DNA from: Halichondria panicea
Taxonomy: Eukaryota > Porifera > Demospongiae > Suberitida > Halichondriidae
NCBI RefSeq assembly: GCF_963675165.1
Contig: NC_087385.1
Span: 842,001-906,000, forward strand
DNA: 64,000 nucleotides
Reading direction: 5' to 3'
Made by a program: the position numbers and the translations under genes. Below the pieces are notes generated by a model. That model did no database searches, was not told the DNA's origin, and saw only the letters and a program-made list of their open reading frames with translations. Shown one piece after another: positions 33,051 to 43,660 of the stretch (position 1 is the stretch's first letter; each line of letters begins with the position of its first letter).

Positions 33051-36000
33051 ATGTTGAAAGCCGTTCGCTCCTTTCTTGGTCAACTACCAGTTGAACCATC
33101 ACCTCGTTGGGGGCAATTTTCTGCAGTAGACAGACATCATTACGTGTGGAGGGGGGATGGTCCAAGACGGAGGTGTAACATCATTGCTGTGTATAATCCA
33201 AGCACTGAGCTGTGGAGCCTCTTGCCCACCACCGGACCTCTACCCCCTGGAGAGTATGGTGGTTGCTCTGTTTGTGCAGGTCGTTGCCTGTACACCTTTG
33301 GTGGTGATTGGGATGGGTCTTCTTACTTCAATGACATGAGCAAGCTTGATCTGGACACTCTCCAGTGGACCAAAGTTCAAACCTTTGGTAGTCAACCTAT
33401 GAAAAAGCGAGGTTGTGGACTTCTCCGTGTGAATGAGAGAACTCTGTGCTGCTTTGGAGGAGAAGGTATTGAGGGCTCTACACAACCAGGATCAACATTC
33501 ACCAGTGCACTGTCTGATGGAAGAGGACGGACAAACGAGTTCCATTTCTTTGACACGCAAAATGGTAACTTTTGTCAATGTGCACATTCGCTGTATGTTT
33601 TCGTTACATACACTTATAGGGTATCTAGCTACTGGTGGACGGAGTCCCACCCTCACTCACATAGGAAACCATGTTCACTTTCATATCGTTATAAGGATGA
33701 TGTAACATTGTACCATTCTCTAAATTGCCCCACCCCCACTTCCAGGTGTTTGGTCGTCCCCTGAGCTCAGAGGAGAGAGACCTCCTCCCTGTAGTAGCTT
33801 CACCTTCACCATGGTGGACCAGCACAGGGCAGTCCTCTTTGGAGGGTACCAACCTGGCCGTGATGATAGAGTCAATGAAGTCTACTTGTTCGATTTTCGG
33901 ACCATGGTGAGTTGGAATTAGTACTGCCACATTGAAATGCACAACACTGTGTGTTCACTGTGTGTAGGAGGTCACTAAGGTGAAACCAGTACAGGGAGAG
34001 CCATGGCCGGTGGTGAGGGCAGGCCATGCTGCCTGTTGTCTCAACTATGGCCAGGACCACCCTCAACTACTGGTGTACGGAGGACTGGATAATAGCAACA
34101 AGACACTGGGGGACATGTGGTTACTGGATGTAGACACTGTCAAGTGGACAGAGGTGAGTCTTGTCTTATTATGAACTGTTACGTGTAATAAATGGACGTA
34201 ATAAAGAAATACGAGACGTTCATTTACAAGAGTAAATAACTTTGAAGTCTAGGAGGATGTTAAATACTTGTGCTATGTACACACACCTTTACTGTATTAT
34301 CTAACGTTGTCAAGGTTACAAGCGTGTAATAAAAGTCATACAGTCCCTTCCGTACACGGTCGCGTCGCCTCGAGGCATAATTTGGTAAAGGGTCACTGTA
34401 ATATAAAACACATAGCCTTGAGATTCCTCGTGTTGTAATGTTATATTTATTTCATACAGTACATGGATTATCTGATGATCTGTTCAGAATACACAGTACT
34501 ACTGTACACTCAACATTTATTTATCAGAGCATTATTTTTTGTACCTCTAGGTGACACCTCCTGAGTCAATGACACCACGTTTCCTCCACTCCATCACTGC
34601 CACCAGTCTGGGACCAGGACTCACTGAGGTCCTCGTGTTTGGAGGCCTGCGGAAGGTGGGGGGAGATGCCATTGCTGAGACCACCATACTGAGATTTGGT
34701 GAGCAGCTACTAATACATGTACGTAGCCATGGCAACTATTGTCTGATAGACAAATACCGTATTTACTTGAATAAACGCCCATCTCGTTTAATCGCCCATA
34801 TACGGGGCGTGGCACTGTGGGTGGAGCTGAAATAGCACATGGAACCCAGTTGCAAGCATGGCAGCATAGAATAATAATATTTTTTATGATGCATCGATGA
34901 CAGAGAGAGAGATACCGACACAGAGGGCACTCCTATTTCTCAAGTCATGACTTAAATTTAAGCTGAGAAATAGATTTAAGCTGAGACAGCAGCCCAAGAA
35001 GAGCACAATAACTGCTGCTGTGCAAGAGTTTTGGAGTAGACATAACAATAAACAATAAACGCCCTCCTGGATTAAACGCCCTCTCTAAAGACTTCGATCT
35101 GAAATAAACGCCCGGGCGTTTAATCAAGTAAATACAGTACACAATACATGTGTCAATGACTCTGAATGCATACCATATTTACTTGATTAAACACCCTGGC
35201 ATTTATTTCATATCGAAGTCTGTAAAGGGGGCGTTTAAACGAGATGGGCGTTTATTGGTCATATCTACTCTCTCTTGCACAGCAGCAGTTATTATGCTCT
35301 TTTTGGCTGCTACCACAGCTCTCAGCTTAAATCTTAAGTCATAGGAGTGGTTTTTCTCCCTCTGTGTTGATACCTCTCTCTCTATATGCCACTATAAAAA
35401 GTATCTATATTCTATATGCTGCCATGCATGCTTGCAACTGGTTCCACGTGCTAGTTCAGCTCCGCCCACAGTGCCATGCCCATACATGGGCGTTTATTGA
35501 CAAAGACAGATCGTTAATAAACGAGATGGGCGTTCAATCAAGTAAATACGGTATACTGTTATTTACATTTGTTCCTTAATCCTCCTACAGAGTTGACTGG
35601 ACCCTCAGCGTCTGTTGCTGGACCCTCGGCTGGGAAGTGGACTCTCGTGGATGTGGCCCACAATGACACTAGATGCTCCGCCAAGCGACGGAGGGAGAAG
35701 AGGATCAGACAAGCAACTGCTCGTGCCTCATCAGTCAGTGAGACCAGCGACAACTCCTCTCAAGACCGGGTGAGGGCTCTAGAACAACAGTTACGAGCAG
35801 CAGAGCAGAGAGAGCATGATACTCAACGTCACCACCAACTACAATTGCAAGAGAAGGATCGAGAATTAGCTACACAATCTAGAGAATTGACCGAGGTCAA
35901 CCGTCGTCATGGAGATGCGGAGGAAAGAGCACAGCTGGCAGAACAAAGAGAGCAAGCTACACTATTACTTTTACAAGTGAAAGATCGAGAATTGGCTGAG

Positions 36001-36885
36001 GCCAACAGAAGAGAAGCTGACCTGTCTGCTCGAATCACAGCTCTAGAGAGGGAGTTAGAAGGCAAGACGAAAGAGTTGGCAGCACACAACACAGAGGTGT
36101 GGAGGATTCCGGCCAACAGAGTGATCATTGGCAGGAGGATTGGCAAAGGAGGGTGGGGGGAGGTGCTGGAGGGAACAGTGAGCGTGGCCGTCAAGCGACT
36201 ACACGAAGAAATTGCTCTCCCAATCTACATCGAAAAAATGGAGAGAGAAATGAGGCTATTGGCTGAAGTGCGACACCCAAACCTTGTGCAATTCATTGGT
36301 GCTATTTTTGACGAGCAAAACCAAGCCAATCGATCCCCTCCTCTCATCATCACCGAGCTTCTGGACATGAATCTCCGACAAGCGTACGAGAGGAATCAAC
36401 TGGACCCAAGAAACCGCCTCTCGATCTTCATGGACATTGCCCTAGCTTTAGACTACTTGCACCAGCGCTATGATCCCATTATCCACCGTGATGTGAGTGC
36501 TCCCAACGTCCTCCTCCAGCGAATACCCAACCACCAGTGGAAGGGGAAGGTATCTGACCTGGGCTCAGCCAACTTCCTGCAGCATGCTCATACGATGGGA
36601 GAGGGGGCCATAATCTACTCCCCTCCTGAAGTCATCCCTCAACCATTCGCACGACCTCCTCCACAAACTGTCAAGATTGACGTGTACAGCTACGGCATTG
36701 TGTTGGCTGAAGTGACTGCCAGTCGATTTCCGAGTCAAGACAATTTCCCTGAGATGTTTGAGAGAATAGAGAGGCAGCATCCTGCAGTGTACGAGCTGAT
36801 TGTCCACTGCACTAAGAGAGAGCCCAGCCATCGACCCAGCATGGCACAGGTGATGGTGGAACTGAACAAAATAGCACCCTTTTAG
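33051..36885 (+). CDS. Kelch-coiled-coil-TKL-like kinase, copy D (5 exons, 767 aa)
   Basis: Exons: 33051-33564, 33746-33906, 33968-34153, 34551-34698, 35591-36885; no internal stop. It is closest to copy A: both start MLKA...RSFLG, share the upstream ZFAND1-like remnant, the intron 3 sequence and about 1 kb of 3' flank. Kelch blades: LYTFGGDW, CCFGGEG, VLFGGYQ, LLVYGGLD, VLVFGG. The kinase has GKGGWG, VAVKRL, HRDVSAPN, DLG and SPPE. The linker differs from A by basic changes (AKRRREKRI). Intron 4 contains two MITEs. It is probably catalytically active by residue content; substrate and ligand are unknown. Confidence 0.85.
34755..35139. mobile_element. MITE 1 of a tandem pair in copy D intron 4
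   Basis: Termini TACCGTATTTACTTGA and TCAAGTAAATACAGTA, 385 bp, with internal AAACGCCC motifs. Absent from the same intron in A and E. Confidence 0.75.
35171..35553. mobile_element. MITE 2 of a tandem pair in copy D intron 4
   Basis: Termini TACCATATTTACTTGATT and AATCAAGTAAATACGGTA-type, 383 bp. Comparison with copies A and E gives an insertion at a TA dinucleotide after GAATGCA. It is the same family as the element at 34755, in the opposite internal orientation. Confidence 0.75.
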
Positions 36886-37175
36886 CTATGAACAATGTGA
36901 ACACATGTCTAGTACCGTCTTTTTCTTATGATTTTTAATAACTTCGTGAATTTATTTTTAACTTTGGCTTTAATTTGTAGTGTGTGTTTGCACTCTCCTA
37001 TTATGATGATTACTATTGACTTTATCTCAGTCTCATGCTAATCAATATTACCGTTCACAATAATTATGATGAGTGGTATGGGCAAACGTTATTCACATAA
37101 TTAGAACAATAGCAGTAACCACAAAACCAGTCCATAAATACAATCAAAGCGATGAATATAGAGTTCCTAAGAGTG

Positions 37176-37366
37176 TCACTGTTGAGAGCAGCCCACCCTC
37201 TGTGCCCCGCCCACTCCTTCATCCTCCTCATCTTCATCGTATATGGCTCCATCCCCTTGTGCCCCGCCCACTCCCCTCGTCCCCTCACTCTCTATCATAT
37301 CCACTTCCTCTGCCTCTGGGTCCAGTGCTGGTGGGTCAGGTCCTGTGGGCAGGAGACACTCCAACT

Positions 37367-37426
<60 letters not shown>

Positions 37427-37746
37427 TGTGTGGGGGGGGGTAGAGTACATTGCTAAACAGTGGGCGCCTGTGTATTGGATCAGTATACCAACTACTTCAC
37501 AAAGACACCTTTCTTATAGAAGACAAGGTGGTACAGCATAAAGATATTGCATGTATACAGTGGAGGTCTGTGTATTGAGAGGCTGCCTACACTGCACACA
37601 CATATCACATGATTATAGCCACTGCATACCTTTAGTTGACTCTCCTCCAGGAAACCAGAGTCAGGGAATTGGATGGTGAACTGAACATAGAGGTTTCCCT
37701 TGACATGAGGCCTCCTGAACACTGGCAGCCCCTCACCCTCCAGACC
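37176..37746 (-). pseudogene. DNAJA2-like co-chaperone, last two exons (locus 3)
   Basis: Exon 37630-37746 (39 codons, [17 protein letters not shown]...) is followed, after a (CA)n-CAG acceptor, by the last exon 37176-37367 (ELECLLPTGPDPP..., acidic GTRGVGGAQ... tail), ending CSQQ-stop. The tail layout and the final Cys-x-x-Gln prenylation-type box are those of DNAJA2. Both exons are open, but upstream exons are not found to the right. Beyond 37890 the sequence switches to a match of the first 120 bases of the window. It is therefore a 5'-truncated copy unless the rest was moved elsewhere. Confidence 0.6.
37371..37440. repeat. (TG)n microsatellite
   Basis: About 60 bp of TG. On the minus strand it supplies the CA-rich tract of the acceptor for the last DNAJA2-like exon. 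Confidence 0.9.
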
Positions 37747-37889
37747 CTGGACACATGTACACACACATTGTAAACTCAATTGATACTACTTTCAGTATGT
37801 TGTGATTAGATTAGCAGAGTTTTCGTAGCTTTTTAGCAACTGTACATGTACCTACGTACAATACTGCCCACACAACACAACCACTGTTA

Positions 37890-38000
37890 GTATTGCACAT
37901 AACCACAAGACTATAAATACATACACATGAAGAAATAACAAGATCAAAAGTCCTATACCTAACCCTAATTATGACCCGTTCCAAATTTGGGAATTAAGTA
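37890..38000. repeat. Duplicate of window bases 1-120
   Basis: Starts ATTGCACATAACCACAAGAC and runs to CCAAATTTGGGAATTAAG with a small deletion. This ties locus 3 to locus 1 as parts of one duplicated segment. Confidence 0.8.
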
Positions 38001-38171
38001 GAGAAGTCAATTATGACGCCATAATTAAGAGGCGTGGCTTCCGGTCAAAATTTCGGCGCTGCGCGGCTGATAAGTTTTACCCTCTCTTCCAAAAAATCCT
38101 GGCTACGCTCCTGCCATTGATGCCACCACGTACCTGCTGAGCTGCTGCACCGTCCTAGACTCGCCACTGTT

Positions 38172-38411
38172 GCAGGTGAACAGTAGACTGGTCAAACTCC
38201 GTGTAGAGACTCATATTGCACAGTCAGCATATCAGATAAGATTCTAAGTGGCTGCGGTTTTTGTGACGTCACTACACTGCTGCGCTACGTAGAGTTTTCT
38301 AGTGAAACGTCACTATCAACGATCTTGCGGTAACCGCATGCGGTTAGTTGCCACAAATACTTACACAAGTCTCTACACGGAGTTTGACCAGTCTACTGTT
38401 CGCCTGCAACA
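38172..38411. repeat. Inverted repeat with arms of about 43 bp
   Basis: The arm TTGCAGGTGAACAGTAGACT (continuing GGTCAAACTCCG) pairs with the complement at about 38367-38410. The space between contains GCGCTACGTAG and CCGCATGCGG. Probably a MITE or the ends of one. Confidence 0.7.
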
Positions 38412-38640
38412 TTAACAGTGACGGCTTGCGAGTCTAGCACCGTCCTGCAGATATGTGTACGTGTAGCAACACGCCTAATGGGATTCACTGTGATACATCT
38501 AGGTAAGCTTACAACGCTATATATACTTTGCTATACTTACACTTTATATGTGAGCCTTGGTTTTATGTGTACGTTTCGAATTCGCCTTTTAATATGCAAA
38601 AACCTGTAAACAGGTGGTGGGCTTGTGTGTATGTGTGTGT

Positions 38641-38726
38641 GCGAGCCTTGGTTGTCAAGATGTGTCATCTTTAGGCAACAACCTGTCAAGATGTTTCGTC
38701 TTTAGGAAGGGGGGCTTGTATGTGTA

Positions 38727-38780
<54 letters not shown>

Positions 38781-38950
38781 CTTTTGCGAGCCTTGGTTGT
38801 GTCAAGATGTGTCGTCTTTAGGCAACAACCTGTCAAGATGTTTCGTCTTTAGGCAGGGGGGCTTGTATGTGTACGTTTGTGTGTGTGTACGTGTGTGTGT
38901 GTGTACGTGTGTGTGTGTGTGTGTGTGTGTGCGTGCGTGCTGGAGGGGTT
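38641..38950. repeat. Two copies of a GAGCCTTGGTTGT module with TG tracts
   Basis: A module of about 75 bp (GCGAGCCTTGGTTGT...GTTTCGTCTTTAGG, then GGGGGGCTTG) occurs at 38641 and 38788, each followed by TG repeats. A third copy sits at 40017-40092 before the long TG tract upstream of copy E. Within the module, AAGATGT(G/T)TCGTCTTTAGG is itself repeated. Confidence 0.8.
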
Positions 38951-40016
38951 GAAACAAAAAAAATAAATTGTGAGGAACTGCCTTATCTGACCAGAGAAGA
39001 GGGTGCCACCTCTCCTATTTCCATAATGCACTTACATTTATTAAATTGCTTATGAGACATGAATGGCTGCAGGAATAACTACTATAAGTTATAATCATTT
39101 GTATTCAAGCTTCTAATAATTATAATAATATGTAATTTATTTACTATGTAGTTTACTCTCAGTTCTATAGTCTTTTTACTTGAATTGTGTTTTTTTACTG
39201 GTTTTTAATATTCTCAAGGGAGGTCAGGGGGAGGGGGGTTTGGGTAATTTGTAGATGTAGTAATTGATAAAGGATTTTACTTTCTGTGTCTTTCTTTAGA
39301 GGCTAAGAAAAATGCTGCCAACGCCTTCGTTCTTTACACACCAATGGTTGGAAGTATAGTATAGATTATGTCACAATTAGCTACCTACATGTATGTCCAT
39401 AATTACTGGGGGTGGCCATGCTGATCTGCTAAATTTGGAATCTGTGCTTAATTTAATTAAAGTATGCACAATTAAGCAGAAAGGCAAACACCACAAGGCA
39501 GAAAACAGACAGAAACAGAAAAGCAAACAGATGCTCGGCCTGGAGAGCCGAGAATGATGGGTTAAAGAGTCTTTAACGGTGCACCAACTCTCCCCATTCA
39601 TCTGTTGCATTCAGTCACATATTATACACAACTACAGTGCTATATAACACTCAATAGTTATTGTACATCTATTCACATTGGGGCCATGCTGAATAATTAT
39701 TGTAAAGCTGTAAATCAAGCTGACATGAATTATAAGACTTATCTTCTAACTTGGACTAGATATTGGTTGCTGTGATATTTCAAGTTGGCTTTTAAAAGAA
39801 AACTTCTGAGGGGGGCTTATATAGGTATAAAGTACAACACTGTATTGTCTAGGCCAGGTTTTGTGGTACATGTAGTTGATAGTGGGGTTGAGGCAATGTG
39901 GGTTCTTCTATGTGGTTAAGCTAAAGCAAGCACAAAACAAACACTAACCTCAAATTTTAGAATTAGCAACAGGCAAATAAATAGATAGTAGTGTGTGTGT
40001 GTGTGTGTGTTCTTGT
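38951..40016. other. Non-coding interval upstream of copy E
   Basis: AT-rich. Open frames are short and unsupported. No gene or RNA recognised. Confidence 0.5.
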
Positions 40017-40265
<249 letters not shown>

Positions 40266-40303
40266 GGCATAAACACTGTCTCATAATCACTCCTGTGCAG
40301 GTA

Positions 40304-43300
40304 ATGGATGCTCCAGTTGAACCATCACCTCGTGCAAGTCAATTCTCTGCAGTTGACGGACACCATTACATGTGGAGGGGGGCTGGTCCAGGACTGAGGG
40401 GGTCTAACATCATTGCTGTGTATGATCCAAGCACTGAGCTGTGGAGCCTCTTGCCCACCACTGGACCTCTACCCCCTGGAGAGTATGGTGGTTGCTCTGT
40501 TTGTGTAGGTCGTTGCCTGTACACCTTTGGTGGTTGGGATGGGTCTTCTTACGTCAATGACATGAGCAAGCTTGATCTGGACACTCTCCAGTGGACCAAA
40601 GTTCAAACCTCTGGTAATCAGCGTATGAAAAAGCGAGGTTGTGGACTTGTTCGTGTGAATGAGAGAACTCTGTGCTGCTTTGGAGGAGAAGGTATTGAGG
40701 GCCCCACACGACCAGGATCAACATTCACTAAGACTGGACGGCGTGATGGAAATGGACGGACAAACGAGTTCCATTTATTTAATATTCAAAATGGTAACTT
40801 TTATCAACGTGCACATTCGCTGTATGTTTTCATTTCATGCACTTATAGGGTATCTAGCTACTGGTGGGCGGAGTCCCACCCTCACTCACATAGGAAACCA
40901 TGTTCACTTTCACTTTCATATCAATCAATGTTATAAGGATGATGTAACATTGTACCATTCTCTAAATTGCCCCACCCCCACTTCCAGGTGTCTGGTCGTC
41001 CCCTAAGCTCAGAGGAGAGAGACCTCCTCCCTGTTCCTACTTCACCTTCACCATGGTGGACCAGCACAGGGCAGTCCTCTTTGGAGGGATCCAACCTGGC
41101 CGTGGTGGGGTCAATGAAGTCTACATATTTGACTTCAGGACCATGGTGAGTTGGAATTAGTACTGCCACATTGAAATGCACAATACTGTGTGTTCACTGT
41201 GTGTAGGAGGTCACTAAGGTGAAGCCAGTACAGGGAGAGCCATGGCCGGTGGTGAGGGCAGGCCATGTTGCCTGTTGTCTCAACTATGGCCAGGACCACC
41301 CTCAACTACTGGTGTACGGAGGAGTGGATAATGGCAGCAAGACACTAGGGGACATGTGGATACTTGATGTTGACACTGTCAAGTGGGCAGAGGTGAGTCT
41401 TGTCTTATTATGAACTGTTAGTGTACGTGTAATAAATGGACGTAATAAAGAGATACGAGACGTTCATTTACAAGAGTAAATAACTTTGAAGTCTAGGAAG
41501 ATGTTAAATACTTGTGCTATGTACACACACCTTTACTGTATTATATCACGTTGTCAAGGTTACAAGTGTGTAATAAAAGTCATACAGTCCCTTCCGTACA
41601 CGGTCGCGTAGCCTCGAGGCATAATTTGGTAAAGGGTCACTGTAATATAAAACACATAGCCTTGAGATTCCTCGTGTTGCAATGTTATATTTATTTCATA
41701 CAGTACATGGATTATTTGATGATCTGTTCAGAATACACAGTACTACTGTACACTCAACATTTATTTATCAGAGCATTATTTTTTGTGCCTCCAGGTGACA
41801 CCTCCTGAGCCACGTTACTACCACTCCATCACTGCCACCAGTCTGGGACCAGGACTCACTGAGGTCCTCGTGTTTGGAGGCTGTCGGGAGATGCTGGGAG
41901 ATGCCATTGCTGAGACCACCATACTAAGATTTGGTGAGCAGCTACTAGTACAAGTAGCCATGGCAACTATTGTCTGATAGACAAGTACACACAATACATG
42001 TGTCAATGACTCTGAATGCATATACTGTTACATTTGTTCCTTAATCCCCCCTACAGAGTTGACTGGACCCTCAGCGTCTGTTGCTGGACCCTCGGCTGGG
42101 AAGTGGGCTCTCGTGGATGTGGCCCACAACGACACTAGAGGCTCCGCCCAGCGACTGAGTGAGAAGACGATCAGACAAGCAACTGCTCGTGCCTCATCAG
42201 TCAGTGAGACCAGCGACCACTCCTCTCAAGACCGGGTGAGGGCTCTGGAACAACAGTTACGAGCAGCAGAGCAGAGAGAGCACGATACTCAACGTCACCA
42301 CCAACTACAGTTGCAAGAGAAAGATCGAGAATTAGCTACGCAAGCTAGAGAATTGACCGAGGCCAATCGTCGTCATGGAGATACGGAGGAAATAGCACAG
42401 CTGGCAGAGCAAAGAGAGCAAGCTACACAATTACTTTTACAAGTGAAAGATCAAGAATTGGCGGAGGCCAACCGTCGCCACGGAGATACTGAGACGAGAA
42501 ATCATGAACTGATGGCTGAAAATGAACGACTTCAAGAAGACCTCCAAAGGTCAGACAGGAGAGCCCAGCTGGCAGAGGATCGAGCAGAGGGTCTGGAGAC
42601 TCAGTGGGTGGTCCATCGCGAGGAGATTACAATGACAGAGAGACAGCTCGGTGGGGGAGGATGGGGGGTCGTCAAAGTGGCCAAGTTCCGAGGAATCGAG
42701 GTGGCAGCCAAGACACTGTACGAGCAGCTCAGATCCGACTATTACCGACACGTGTTTATTCGTGAGATGAACATGGCGGCTCGTCTGCGACACCCACACC
42801 TGGTCCAGTTCATAGGAGCCACGCTGGAGGGGGAGATGATCATCCTGACAGAGCTCATGGCCACCAGTCTGAGGAGGGTGCTGGAGGGAGGTCGTATCTC
42901 ACGTGAACACATCCTCTCCATCTCTGTGCAGGTCTGTCAAGCCCTCAACTATCTCCACCTCATGCAGCCAGACCCAGTGATCCATCGTGACATCAGCAGT
43001 GCAAACATTCTCCTCAACCCTCTACTCGATGGCCGCTGGAGGGCAAAGGTCACGGACTACGGCTCCGTGAACACACAACGAATGTTGAACACGATGAACC
43101 CGGGGAGTCCTGTATACGCTGCCCCTGAGGCCGGTAACCCGTCCCTCCAATCAACCAAGATGGACATGTTCAGTCTGGGGGTGCTCCTGATCGAGATGTG
43201 TTCTGGCCAGTTTCCGAGTGATGACGGACGTGAGCGCTTACTCCTCACCATTCAAGACCGTCAGTTCTCTGGCATCATCAGTCGCTGTATCGATAGAGAC

Positions 43301-43354
43301 AGAGACAATCGACCAACCGCTCGACAACTGTTGAATGAACTGTTACATTTATAG
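40304..43354 (+). CDS. Kelch-coiled-coil-kinase, copy E, with a divergent kinase (5 exons, 756 aa)
   Basis: Exons: 40304-40793, 40988-41145, 41207-41392, 41795-41933, 42057-43354; phases consistent. The start is MDAPVEPSPR. The kelch exons and the first part of the coiled coil are near-identical to A, B and D. After about 42490 the last exon departs: an extra coiled-coil stretch (ELMAENERLQEDLQRSDRR) and then a different kinase. That kinase has GGGGWG (about aa 523), EVAAKTL in place of VAVKRL, HRDISSANILL, DYG instead of DFG (about 657), AAPE and NRPTARQL. Catalytic residues are still present. It lacks the PPPQTVKIDVYSYG segment, reading STKMDMFSLG. A front half shared with neighbours on a distinct kinase suggests domain exchange between paralogues. 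Confidence 0.85.
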
Positions 43355-43660
43355 AGAGATAGATATATATAATTATTGTCATGCCATGCTTTTAGTTTTA
43401 TCTTGCTGTTTTGTAGTGTTGTATAATGCCTGTGTGTTGGTGTAACCATAGATAAAGAATTATTATTGTGTCATGATTTTGTGATTTGAATTTTATATGC
43501 CCACTTGAATTATGTTTGTTACAAGCTAAAGGGGAAAGCACCTGTAATGTTAATTATTCTGCTGTGTCAGCACTATGGGCTCTATTTGGATCATGAAATA
43601 ATTTGTAGCTCAGACTAGACTTAACTTGACTGCTAGATCTGACGACAAGCAAGCTAAGCC

